Source: Gordonia terrae
GTDB taxonomy: Bacteria; Actinomycetota; Actinomycetes; Mycobacteriales; Mycobacteriaceae
Direction: 5' to 3'
Length of the DNA stretch: 64,000 nucleotides
Assembly (NCBI RefSeq): GCF_001698225.1
Contig: NZ_CP016594.1
Span: 2,294,001 to 2,358,000, forward strand
Shown one piece after another: positions 18,497-29,200 of the stretch. Position 1 is the stretch's first letter, and the number at the start of each line of letters is the position of its first letter. A model generated the notes under the pieces. That model saw only the letters and a list, made by a program, of their open reading frames with translations. It searched no databases and was not told the DNA's origin. The position numbers and the translations under genes were made by a program.

Positions 18497-18513
18497 ACCC
18501 GTAGGAGACGACC

Positions 18514-18942
18514 ATGTTTGAGACGTACACGACCGTCATCGGAACCGTAGTGTCCGATCCCCGCCGGCGTCAGACGACCACCGGCGAGGATGTGATCTCG
18601 TTTCGCGTGGCATGCACGTCGCGCCGCATCGACAAGAGCACCGGCGAATGGACGGACGGTCCCACGCTGTATCTCACGGTCAGCTGTTGGCGGCGGCTGC
18701 TCACCGGCGTCGGCCTGGCGATCGCCAAGGGGCGGCCGGTGATGGCACACGGCCAGATCAAGACCAACGAGTACCCATCGGCGGACGGGTCACGCCGCTC
18801 CGATCTCGAGATGACGGCGGTGGCCGTCGGGCTCGATCTGAGCCGCTGCGTCGTCACCTATCGGGGCACGCCCGCGCAGGGACGCGCGGTCGACGCGCCG
18901 ACCGTCGCGCCGGCGCCGGCAGCCCAGGAGTCGGCGGCGTGA
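18514..18942 (+). CDS. single-stranded DNA-binding protein (SSB-like paralogue)
   Basis: A 142-residue OB-fold protein. Residues 1-105 follow the SSB pattern: TTVIGTVVSDP, ISFRVACTSRR, LYLTVSCWRRL with the conserved Trp, GRPVMAHGQIKTNEY, and DLEMTAVAVGLDLSRC. The tail is short and Ala/Pro-rich and lacks the DDDIPF-like acidic end of the main replicative SSB, so this is probably the secondary SSB corresponding to Rv2478c, which also lies near ettA and gdh. AGGAG sits 6 nt before ATG 18514. Its last 153 bp are overlapped on the opposite strand by another reading frame. Confidence 0.88.
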   Translation: MFETYTTVIGTVVSDPRRRQTTTGEDVISFRVACTSRRIDKSTGEWTDGPTLYLTVSCWRRLLTGVGLAIAKGRPVMAHGQIKTNEYPSADGSRRSDLEMTAVAVGLDLSRCVVTYRGTPAQGRAVDAPTVAPAPAAQESAA

Positions 18943-19158
18943 CCTGACGGGGCAGATCTCCGCCGGTGCACGCAGTGATTCGACGACGCGGCGCTCGACG
19001 AGCAAGGGGACGAAGTCTCGTACCCGGACGTCCCGGAAATGACGGTAGGCCTCGTCGACCGTCCGGTCGATCTCCACGGGGGGCCGCCCGGGATTCGATG
19101 CCCGGACGCGGGATCGGACCTGTTCGATGGATTGCTGCTCGGGGGTGCTCGCGTGCAT
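18790..19158 (-). CDS. three-helix-bundle domain protein, hypothetical
   Basis: Read from ATG 19158, a 122-residue protein. Residues 5-68 form three helices (EQQSIEQVRSRVRA, EIDRTVDEAYRHFRD, RDFVPLLVERRVVESLR), matching the small actinobacterial three-helix-bundle dimerisation domain in which the phrase RDFVPxLVER is typical. Known members end soon after this phrase. Here the frame continues about 50 Arg-rich residues antisense to the SSB gene, which looks like read-through rather than native protein. The gene is therefore real in its first half, and its C-terminus is doubtful. Confidence 0.55.
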   Translation of the reverse strand: MHASTPEQQSIEQVRSRVRASNPGRPPVEIDRTVDEAYRHFRDVRVRDFVPLLVERRVVESLRAPAEICPVRSRRRLLGCRRRRDGRRVDRASLRGRAPIGDDAAAQIEPDGHRRHLEIGAA

Positions 19159-19254
19159 GAGGCAACGGTATGGCCCGGACGTCGTGGGAACAGTGACGTG
19201 GCTCTCGAATGAAACCGAAATCAATGAACAGAATCCCGGCCTCGTGAAAGTGGT

Positions 19255-19668
19255 TCAGGCCGAACGGTTCCGGACCAGACGCCAGTGGTTCTTCCCGTCG
19301 GCGCGGCGGTATCCCAGTTCGTCGAGCACGTTGATCGCGATCGCCAGGCCACGACCGCGCTCGGCGAAGTCGTCGGGCAGGCTGATCGCGTCGAGATCGA
19401 CGCGAGCGGGGTTCCCGTCGTCGGAGTAGCGGGCCTCGACCCGATCCGGTGCGACCTCGAGTTCGAGGCGCAGCGTGACCGTGGAGCCCTCGCCGGCGTG
19501 TTCGACGACGTTCGCGCCGATCTCGGCGACCGCGAGCTCGAACTGCATGGCATCCATGTCGTCGATCGGGCACTCGGCGAGAAGGTCGGCGAGCAGGGCG
19601 TGGATGTGATCCATCGTCTCGAGGGAGGTGATCTCCTCGAGGATGCGGGTCGCGGTGTTCTCGGTCAT
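19255..19668 (-). CDS. RsbW-like anti-sigma factor / serine kinase
   Basis: A 137-residue GHKL ATPase-fold protein (HATPase_c_2). The N-box is ELAVAEIGANVVEHA (Glu49, Asn53), the G1 box is YSDDGNP (Asp84, Gly85), and the G2 box is ERGRGLAIAINVLDELGY. Members bind a sigma factor or other partner and phosphorylate a STAS antagonist. It is the last gene of the operon that begins with the GH26-like lipoprotein, 39 bp after the STAS gene. No sigma gene is adjacent, so the client is open. Confidence 0.9.
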   Translation of the reverse strand: MTENTATRILEEITSLETMDHIHALLADLLAECPIDDMDAMQFELAVAEIGANVVEHAGEGSTVTLRLELEVAPDRVEARYSDDGNPARVDLDAISLPDDFAERGRGLAIAINVLDELGYRRADGKNHWRLVRNRSA

Positions 19669-19707
19669 CGCCGGGTCCTCGATCTCTGGATGAGCGGGCG
19701 GTCCCCG

Positions 19708-20046
19708 TCAGGCTCCGTCGAACGCGGAGTCGGCGGATGGGTGAACGCGGAGAACGCGATTGAGGTTCGTCAACTCGAGCACGGTGACCACCTGCGGTGT
19801 GGGAGCAGCGATCCGGAGGTCGCCGCCGGCCTGACGCGCCACCTTGAGGCCGGAGACCAGCGCACCCAACCCCGACGAATCGATGAAGTCGGTACCGGAC
19901 AGATCGACGACGATCCGAGACGACCCCGATCCGACCAACTCGTGCAACTGGTCGCGGAGCCGTGGGGCGGCAACCATGTTGAGCCGACCCTCGGGCCGGA
20001 TCACCACCGCACCTCCATCAACGCTGCGGGTCGCGAAATTCGCCAT
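19708..20046 (-). CDS. STAS-domain anti-sigma factor antagonist
   Basis: A 112-residue SpoIIAA/RsbV-type protein. The signature VVDLSGTDFIDSSGLGALVSGL holds the phosphorylatable Ser (57 or 58). ATG 20046 overlaps the glycosyltransferase stop by 1 nt (TGATG), and GAGGAAAGG lies just upstream; GTG 20049 is an alternative. In partner switching the unphosphorylated form binds RsbW and frees its client, and a PP2C phosphatase resets it. All three components are in this operon. Confidence 0.93.
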   Translation of the reverse strand: MANFATRSVDGGAVVIRPEGRLNMVAAPRLRDQLHELVGSGSSRIVVDLSGTDFIDSSGLGALVSGLKVARQAGGDLRIAAPTPQVVTVLELTNLNRVLRVHPSADSAFDGA

Positions 20047-22022
20047 CACTGCCTTTCCTCATCGGGACCGCGGTACCGCACCGCGGTGATGACAACACTC
20101 AGGATCACCAGATCGAACAGTACCCAGAACAGGTTCACGCCCACCCCGAGAACGGAGATGGCCCCCCGATACAACTGCACGATGCCGATCACCGACGCCA
20201 CCACGAGCAGCGCCATCGCGATCAGCTGCGGCCGGACGATGTGCCACGGCAGGGCATCCTGCGACTGTTTGGTCTTCGGGGTCACCGCGAAACCGAGCGG
20301 GCGATTCATGTAGACGTTGCGGAATGCGGTGGTACAGGCCTTGATCCACACCGGGAACAGGGCAAGGCTGTACTGCTGGCCGCGCCAGGTCGGCGTGCCC
20401 CGCGCGACGACCAGGAACAGCAGTTGGTTGATCACCAGGAACGGGATGAGCCGCAGGAAGAAGTCCCAGCTGTAGGCCTGCACGGGCAGGATGCCCAACA
20501 CCAGGTAGACGACCGGCGCCGCGATGTAGGCGATGGCCGCGAACCCGGCGAGATAGCTCCACATGGTCGCCCAGTACATGAGTCGCTGCGTGATCGTGAG
20601 ACCCTTCTGGGCCAGCGGGTTCTCCCGCAGCATCACCTGGATGGTGCCCTGCGCCCACCGGAGTCGTTGCGTGACCATGGTTTTCAGGTCTTCCGGGGCC
20701 AGGCCGAAGGCGAGGTTCTCGTGATGATAGGCCGAGTTCCAGCCGAGGGCGTGGAGTCGCATGCAGGTGGCCATGTCCTCGGTCACCGAGATGGTCGCGA
20801 GGGGGAGCATCGGCTGGGCCTCGTCGGATCTCCCGACGTCGACGGCCTCGACCATCGCCCGGATCGATTCGATCGCGCCCAGCGGAGACCATTCGCGCTC
20901 GGCGAGGACCGCGAGCGCGTCGTAGTCGACGGCGCCGGCGCCCGCTTCCCGCTCGCTCAGCTCGGTGAGCGCCTCGATCGCCTCCAGGTCGGCGCGCATC
21001 GCCTCGACGTCGGCGTCGGCGAGACCGCGCGCCGCCTCGTCGACCCGGGCCTGGAAACGGTAGGTGATGTCGGCGAGCGGCTCCTTCTTCTTCAGTTGTG
21101 CCCGTGCGTCTCTGACCGCCGCGTCGACGGCATCGAGGGCGGCCGAGGCGGTGGGGTTGTCGCGGCCCACCTGCTTGCGAGTCGACTTGAGCACCGATCG
21201 CGCGGTGCGCAGGGCGCGGTCGATGCCGTCGGAGACGGCCGAGACGTACTGGGTGATCCCGAGCTGCATCAACGCCTCCCGGCGCAGCACGGCATTGGAA
21301 CCGCAGAAGAAGGCTGCGTTCCACCCGTCCTTGCCCTGCTGGATCGGGCCGTAGAACAGCGGCGCCTGGCTGCCGAGCGGGTCCGAGGGTGGCACGTTCA
21401 CGAAGTACTGCGGGGTCTGGACCAGGGCCATCTTCTCGTCGTGGAAGTACCCGAGGGTACGGTCGAGGATCTGCGGTTCGGGGATCTGGTCGGCATCGAG
21501 GATGAGCAGGAACTCGCCCTCGGTCTGCATCAGCGCGTTGTTGAGATTGCCCGCCTTGGCATGGCGGGGTTTGTCCAGCCAGTTCGACGATCTCGTGATG
21601 TACCCGATGCCCGCCTGCGCCGCGGCCTCGGCCATCTCCGCGCGATCACCGTCGTCGAGGATCCACGTGGTGTGCGGATACGTGATCGCCTTCGCCGCGA
21701 TCGCGGTCGTCATCACCAGGTCCAGCGGCTCGTTGTAGGTGGTGATGAAGACGTCGACCGTGGCGCCCTCGGGCGGGGGAGGAGGCTCGGGACGGTGCTG
21801 CAGCCGCCACATCGTCAGACCGAACAGCAGCGAGTCGATGAGACTGTAGGTCTCCGCGACGACGAGCGGTACCGCGATCCACCACGCGTCCCAGTTCACC
21901 GAGGCGAGCCACCGCCACACGATGTAGTTGATGCCCAGGACCGCGGCGACGACGATCAGCAGTCGCAACCACGGCGACGGGGCAGTCCGCGCCAGGGTGG
22001 CCTCCTCGACGCTCTCGCTCAT
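20046..22022 (-). CDS. cellulose-synthase-like family 2 glycosyltransferase with a long helical insertion
   Basis: A 658-residue membrane glycosyltransferase. Two N-terminal membrane helices (about 18-58) precede the GT-A core, with TTYNEP (94-99), DDGDR, DAD (176-178), QTPQYFVN, FFCGSNAVLRREAL (238-251), TED (414-416) and QRLRW (452-456), the processive-synthase D,D,D,Q(Q/R)xRW pattern. Several membrane helices follow (about 485-650). There is no PilZ domain. Between 251 and 414, where BcsA has only a short connector, lies about 150 residues of charged helices. The product is probably a beta-linked exopolysaccharide, sugar unknown. ATG 22022 overlaps the phosphatase stop (ATGA). Confidence 0.92.
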   Translation of the reverse strand: MSESVEEATLARTAPSPWLRLLIVVAAVLGINYIVWRWLASVNWDAWWIAVPLVVAETYSLIDSLLFGLTMWRLQHRPEPPPPPEGATVDVFITTYNEPLDLVMTTAIAAKAITYPHTTWILDDGDRAEMAEAAAQAGIGYITRSSNWLDKPRHAKAGNLNNALMQTEGEFLLILDADQIPEPQILDRTLGYFHDEKMALVQTPQYFVNVPPSDPLGSQAPLFYGPIQQGKDGWNAAFFCGSNAVLRREALMQLGITQYVSAVSDGIDRALRTARSVLKSTRKQVGRDNPTASAALDAVDAAVRDARAQLKKKEPLADITYRFQARVDEAARGLADADVEAMRADLEAIEALTELSEREAGAGAVDYDALAVLAEREWSPLGAIESIRAMVEAVDVGRSDEAQPMLPLATISVTEDMATCMRLHALGWNSAYHHENLAFGLAPEDLKTMVTQRLRWAQGTIQVMLRENPLAQKGLTITQRLMYWATMWSYLAGFAAIAYIAAPVVYLVLGILPVQAYSWDFFLRLIPFLVINQLLFLVVARGTPTWRGQQYSLALFPVWIKACTTAFRNVYMNRPLGFAVTPKTKQSQDALPWHIVRPQLIAMALLVVASVIGIVQLYRGAISVLGVGVNLFWVLFDLVILSVVITAVRYRGPDEERQ

Positions 22023-23251
22023 CCGGTGTCGTCTCGACGGATGGCCACGACGGTCACATCGTCGATCGGCGGTTGTGCGGCCACGAGTTCGCGCACCATC
22101 GAGCACACGTCCGACGGTGTGGCGGTGCCGTCGAAGAGCGCGCGCAGCGCCGCGTCGTCGCCGGTGGGCAGGAGGTCCAGCAGCCCGTCGGAGGTGATGA
22201 CCAGCATGTCGCCCGGAGCCAGGTCGACCTGTGCGGTGTCCCAGGTCTCGTCGCGCAGGATGCCGATCGGCAGACCGCCGCCGTTGAGCGACTCGACGCG
22301 TCCGGTGCTGCGGCGGACCACCGACAGGCCGTGGCCGGCGTCCACGTACTCGAGCCGGCCGTCATCGGTGTGCAGCCGCGCGTGGAATGCGGTCGCGAAC
22401 GTCTCGGTGCCGGCGAAGTCGTCGGCGAGCTGATCGGCGACCGTGCCCACCACCTGACCGAGGTCGGCGTCGGTCGAGTCCCGGGCCGCGGCGTCGAGGG
22501 CGCGGGAGGCCGCGCGGATCGCGGAGCGGACCGTCGCGGTGAGGATCGCCGCGCCGAGACCCTTGCCCATCACGTCGGCGACCGTGAACACCAGGCCGTC
22601 GGTCCAGGGGTAGTGGTCATAGAAGTCTCCGCCGACGGCGAAGGCAGGCAGGCACATCGCGGCGATCGACCAGCCCGGGACGACGTCGAGCGGCGGCGGC
22701 AACAGCTGGCGCTGCACGAGCGCGGCACGTTCCAGGTCGTCGGTGTTCGCGATCTCCCGCTGCGCCCACGCGGCGAGTTCCCGGAACGCCGCCTGCTGGT
22801 CGGCGGTCAGTTCCCGCGGTTGCGTGTCGTACAGACAGAACGTTCCCACCGGATGCCCGCCCGGGCCGTACAGCGGATAGCCGGCGTAGAAGCGGATTCC
22901 GCCCTCGGCGGCGATCTGGGGGATCGCGGCGAAGGCCTCGACCTTGGAGACGTCGGGGATGATGAGGGCGGGATCCTCGGGATGATCGTAGGCGCGGGCC
23001 ACGGTCACCTGGCACACCGTCTGTTCGCGCGGCAGATTCTGCAGATCGATGCCGTCGACCGCCTTGAACCACTGCCGGTCCCGGTCGAGCAGCGACACCG
23101 TCGACATCGGTACGCCGAAAACGGCTTTCGCCATCCTCGTGATCTGCGCGAACCGGTCTTCCGGCGGTGAGTCGAGCACGTTCAGCTGCTGCACGGAGTG
23201 CAGGCGTGCCTCTTCGAGGTCAGCATCGATGTACGCGTCCACCAGGGTCAC
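22019..23251 (-). CDS. GAF-domain PP2C (SpoIIE/RsbU-type) serine phosphatase
   Basis: A 410-residue cytoplasmic protein. GAF domain at about residues 18-168 (STVSLLDRDRQWFKAVDG, FYAGYPLYGPGGHPVGTFCLYD), then a short linker (DDLERAALVQRQLLP) and the PP2C core at 185-407. Metal-binding Asp are visible in GGDFYD (209, 212), VADVMGKG (226), SDG (355) and DDVT (398). It should dephosphorylate the STAS protein of the same operon in response to a GAF-bound signal. GTG 23251 overlaps the TGA of the upstream gene by 4 nt; any earlier start would lie inside that gene in another frame. Confidence 0.92.
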   Translation of the reverse strand: MTLVDAYIDADLEEARLHSVQQLNVLDSPPEDRFAQITRMAKAVFGVPMSTVSLLDRDRQWFKAVDGIDLQNLPREQTVCQVTVARAYDHPEDPALIIPDVSKVEAFAAIPQIAAEGGIRFYAGYPLYGPGGHPVGTFCLYDTQPRELTADQQAAFRELAAWAQREIANTDDLERAALVQRQLLPPPLDVVPGWSIAAMCLPAFAVGGDFYDHYPWTDGLVFTVADVMGKGLGAAILTATVRSAIRAASRALDAAARDSTDADLGQVVGTVADQLADDFAGTETFATAFHARLHTDDGRLEYVDAGHGLSVVRRSTGRVESLNGGGLPIGILRDETWDTAQVDLAPGDMLVITSDGLLDLLPTGDDAALRALFDGTATPSDVCSMVRELVAAQPPIDDVTVVAIRRDDTG

Positions 23252-24240
23252 CTCAGTCCCGCTTTCTCGAGTGCGCGCGCCATCGCGGCGCCTGCTGCCG
23301 CCGTGCTGCCCAAGCCCCAGTCCGCTTCCTTGTCGTGGTCGAACCAGACGAAGCCGGTGACGTTGTCGGCCTCGTCGAGGTAGGTCACCAGGTCGGCGAT
23401 CCACTCGGCCTTCGACCCACCGACCTCCGCCGACCCGACCTCGGTGACGAGTATCGGTTTCTGCGGTGACAGGGCACGGAGCTGCTCCAGGGAGCCGGCG
23501 AACAGCTCTTTCGGGGAGGTCCATCGATGGCCGGGTACCGCGCCCCAGTTGTAGCCGTCGATCCCGAGGACGTCGACGTACTCGTCACCCGGGTACCAGC
23601 GGGACAGGGGAGCGTCGTCGGCGAGTGGAACATTCGGGGCCCACACCCATTTCACGTTGCGCGCGTTCTTGGTGGCGAAGAGATCGTGGACGTGCCGCCA
23701 TGCGGCGATGTACAGCTCGGGAGGTGTCCCTCCCGCGGGACTCCACGGATACCAGTCGCCGTTCGGCTCGTGCGCGAACCGCAGGTAGACGACCTGGCCC
23801 CAGGCGACGAGTTCATCGGCCCAGCGGTACAGGTAATCGTCGTGGACGCCGGCGACGATCGAGGACATCGAGAACGCACCCCGGTCGTAGGCGGCGCCAC
23901 CGAGATGACGCCACGGCTCCCAGGTGACCACGGGCTCGGCGCCCGCGGCGACCACCGCATCGAGTGCGGCGATCGGCGGGATGGCGGTGAAGTCCTCGAA
24001 GAACAGATTGACGGTCGGCCGGACCCCGACCAGTTCGGTGACCGATGCGACCTCGGCCGGTCGGAGCGGGCCGCTCGGGGTGCTGACACCGAACCGCAGA
24101 CAGTCCCCGGCCGGGCCGGACAGGGGCGAGATCGTCGGCGGACACTCCCGTGGCGGCGGGGTGCAGGCGACAACGCCCATCGAGCCGACCATCACGCCCA
24201 GAACCACGGACACGACCGTCCATCTGGGTAACCCACCCAT
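23248..24240 (-). CDS. GH26-like glycoside hydrolase, lipoprotein
   Basis: A 330-residue protein with a lipoprotein signal (lipobox VVAC, Cys26), so anchored outside the membrane. The rest resembles GH26 mannanases: WEPW (107-110), RFAHEPNGDWYPW with acid/base Glu158, and ILVTEVGSAE with nucleophile Glu267; aromatic sites such as GIDGYNWG fit the barrel. ATG 24240 has GGGAG 7 nt upstream. It is first in the operon with phosphatase, glycosyltransferase, STAS and RsbW genes. It may trim the polymer made by the glycosyltransferase, as BcsZ does for cellulose. Substrate is inferred, not shown. Confidence 0.85.
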   Translation of the reverse strand: MGGLPRWTVVSVVLGVMVGSMGVVACTPPPRECPPTISPLSGPAGDCLRFGVSTPSGPLRPAEVASVTELVGVRPTVNLFFEDFTAIPPIAALDAVVAAGAEPVVTWEPWRHLGGAAYDRGAFSMSSIVAGVHDDYLYRWADELVAWGQVVYLRFAHEPNGDWYPWSPAGGTPPELYIAAWRHVHDLFATKNARNVKWVWAPNVPLADDAPLSRWYPGDEYVDVLGIDGYNWGAVPGHRWTSPKELFAGSLEQLRALSPQKPILVTEVGSAEVGGSKAEWIADLVTYLDEADNVTGFVWFDHDKEADWGLGSTAAAGAAMARALEKAGLR

Positions 24241-24514
24241 CGATCGCTCCCATCGCCACGCCACCGTGCACCCGCACGGCCGCCTCACCCGATTCCCCCT
24301 TCTGTGCCCCACGACATTGTCCCGGTAAACCCTCGCCACCGCGAGCCAACGTGGAAATGTCGGCTCACGGCGAGGCGGGTGCAAGCGCACCGGACCGTCG
24401 CCCGGCATCCGGCGGCGACTAGGCTGGATTCCATGTGTGTGCGCTCTGGGCGCCCACCCCCGCGTCCGCGGCTGACAATCACACGGCATCGAGCAGGTCC
24501 GAAGGAGTTTTCAC
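24241..24514. other. divergent intergenic region between the GH26-PP2C operon and ettA
   Basis: No gene is supported. It must hold the promoters of the minus-strand polysaccharide operon and of ettA. The ettA ribosome-binding site GAAGGAG is visible at 24501-24507. No convincing -10/-35 pair was recognised. Confidence 0.5.
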
Positions 24515-26188
<1,674 letters not shown>

Positions 26189-26228
26189 TCCCGACCCCGT
26201 CCGGCGCGGGTGACTAGCATCGGCAGAT

Positions 26229-29200
26229 GTGACGTCACTCGTTCCGGACGCGGTGAACCACTACTTCAGGTCGCGGACCGACGGGTCGGCAGGCGAGTCG
26301 GCCGCTGACCAGGTCATCAGGCATCTCGATGCCGCTCGCGTCCGCCGTCGCGGGCAGGCGCTCGTCGAGGTGACCGCGGGTGAGGGCGGAACGGTCGAGA
26401 TCCTCGTCGTCAACGACGACATGCCGATGCTCGTCGAAGCCGTCCTGGCCACGGTCGAGGCACATGACCTCACCGTCGACCGGATGGATCATCCGGTGAT
26501 GCCGGTACGACGCGACTCCGAGGGCACACTCGTCGCCGTCGACGCCGGCGAGACGACGTCTGAGTCGTGGATCGTCGTCAGCGGTCTCGCGCGTCATCCG
26601 GGGATCGACCCGGAGCCGTTGCGCGAAGATCTCCGCGAAGTCGTCTCGCGGGTCATCGACGTCGATGCCGACGCATCGGACATGCGTGCGCGCATGGTGG
26701 CGTGTGCCGGCGAGATGGCCGACGCGCCGCTCGCACGGACCGGCGTCGGCGATGCCGAGCGCGGTGAATACGCAGCTCTTCTCGAGTGGTTCGCGGGTAA
26801 TCACTTCCATCCACTGGGCTATGCGCGGGTGGGTGTGGACGGCTCCGTGGCGGACGCCGAACGTCTCGGCGTGTGGCGAACCGACTCCATTGACCGCGAT
26901 TTCCCGTCGATGTCCGACCGCCGACTGATGCCCAGGGTGAGCCGGGTGTTCGTTGCGACCGGCATCCAGCGGACGAATTTCCCTGTGCTGCTCCAGGTTC
27001 CGACGTTCGACGGGAGCGGTGAACACAACGGTGAGCACCGGTTCCTCGGCACCCTCACCTCGGCGGGCAACCACCAGGCCGTTCTCGACGTCCCGGTGCT
27101 GCGGGGCAAGGTGCACGATGTCCTCGCGCACGCCGGTGTCGAGGAGGACTCCTTTGCCGGGCAGTCGATGATCGAACTGTTGCAGAACTACCCGCTGGTG
27201 GAGATGTTCTCGTCGACCGAAGACGAGCTCGAACGTCGGCTCACCGAGATGCTCGACGCGGTGGCGACGCGGTCGTTGCGCCTCTTCGTGCGCACCAACT
27301 TCGACGGACGCACCGCGGTCGCGCTCATCTACCTTCCCCGGGACCGCTACAACACCGACAGCCGGCTGGCACTCGAACGTGCGCTGGTCGCCGAAGTCGA
27401 CGGGACGGCACTGGAATACACGGCGCGCGTCAGTGAGATGCCGCTGGCGCTGTTGCAGGTGCTGGTCTGCATCGACCCGACGACCGCTGCCGAGCTCGGG
27501 TCCGTCGACACGGGATCGCCGGCCCACGCGCGGATGCAGGCCTCGCTGGCGGCCGCGATCCGCGGTTGGGACGAGCGGGTTCGCGAACTGGCTGCCGCCG
27601 AGGACATCCCCGGGCTCGGGGGCGGCCCGGACGTGCTGCTGCGCCAGTTGTCCTCGTTGTCGGAGGATTACAAGGAGCTTCGTGAACCGCGCGCGGCGCT
27701 CGCCGACCTGATTCGCGTCGTGGGTCTGCAGCCGGGCGAGATCGACGTGACCCTCGACGCCGCCGAGTCGGGAGGAGACGCGCCGCAGGACCGGTGGATC
27801 TTCACGCTCTACCTCTGCGGAGCGTCGGCAACACTCACCGACGTCCTGCCGGTGCTGCACAGTCTCGGCCTCGACGTCTTGGAGGAACATCCCTACGAGA
27901 TCCATCGACTGGATGAAACAGTCTGCTGGGCATACGAATTCAGTGTCCAGCTCGCGGCCGGGATGACCGTGGACCTGGATCACGCCGACGACCTCGCCGA
28001 CCGGTTCACCGAGGCCTTCCGGCGCATCTGGCTGGCCGGCGCGGACGTCGACGCCTACAACGAACTCGTCATCCGGTCGGGTCTGGACTGGCGGTCGGCG
28101 GCGATGCTGCGGGCCTACGGCCAGTACCTGCGCCAGTGCGGATTCTCCTACAGCTCGGCCCACGTGGCCGCCGTACTCGGGCAGCATCTCGCCATCACCC
28201 GCGGGCTGGTGGATCTTTTCGTGGCGTCCTTCGACCCCGAGACCGCCGACGAGAAGCGCCGAGAACGACTGCGCGAACGGCTCGCCGAGGAGATCGGGCT
28301 CGTGCTGAGCCTCGACGCCGACCGCATCGTCTCCGCGTTCGCCGCGGTCCTCAGCGCGACCGATCGCACGAACTACTTCGTCGGCGGCCGGTACCCCGAC
28401 ACCGACCACTGTCCGGTCATCTCGTTCAAACTCCGTCCGCGCGACATCCCGCAGACCCCGAAACCCCGTCCGCTGCACGAGATCTTCGTCTACTCACCGC
28501 GTGTCGAGGGGGTCCACCTCCGATTCGGTTCGGTCGCCCGCGGCGGCCTGCGGTGGTCGGACCGTCGCGAGGACTTCCGAACCGAGATCCTCGGACTCGC
28601 GAAGGCGCAGGCGGTGAAGAACGCCGTGATCGTTCCGCTCGGTGCGAAGGGCGGTTTCGTCGTCAAGCGACCGCCGCCGCCCTCCGGGGACGCCGCGCGG
28701 GACCGGGAGGCGCAGCGGGCCGAGGGAATCGCGTGCTACCGGCAGTTCATCGCCGGGTTGCTCGACGTCACCGACAACATCGATCTCACGACCGGCGAGG
28801 TGATCCCCGCCCGCGGGGTCGTCCGGCTCGACTCCGACGACACCTACCTGGTGGTCGCGGCCGACAAGGGCACCGCCTCCTTCTCCGACATCGCCAACGA
28901 GGTGTCCACGTCGTACGGGTTCTGGCTCGGCGACGCCTTCGCCTCCGGCGGATCCGCCGGCTACGACCACAAGGCCATGGGTATCACCGCACGCGGGGCC
29001 TGGGAGTCGGTCAAGCGCCACTTCCGCGAAATGGGGAAAGACACCCAGTCCGAGGATTTCACCGTCGTCGGGATCGGCGACATGAGCGGAGACGTCTTCG
29101 GCAACGGCATGTTGCTCAGCGAGCACATCCGACTCGTCGCCGCCTTCGACCACCGGCACATCTTCGTCGACCCCGATCCGCAGGCGGCGGAGTCGTTCAC

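Noticed and set aside
20241..22433. 730-codon plus-strand frame opposite the glycosyltransferase and phosphatase
   Set aside because: Shadow frame; the minus strand holds catalytic motifs and coupled starts.
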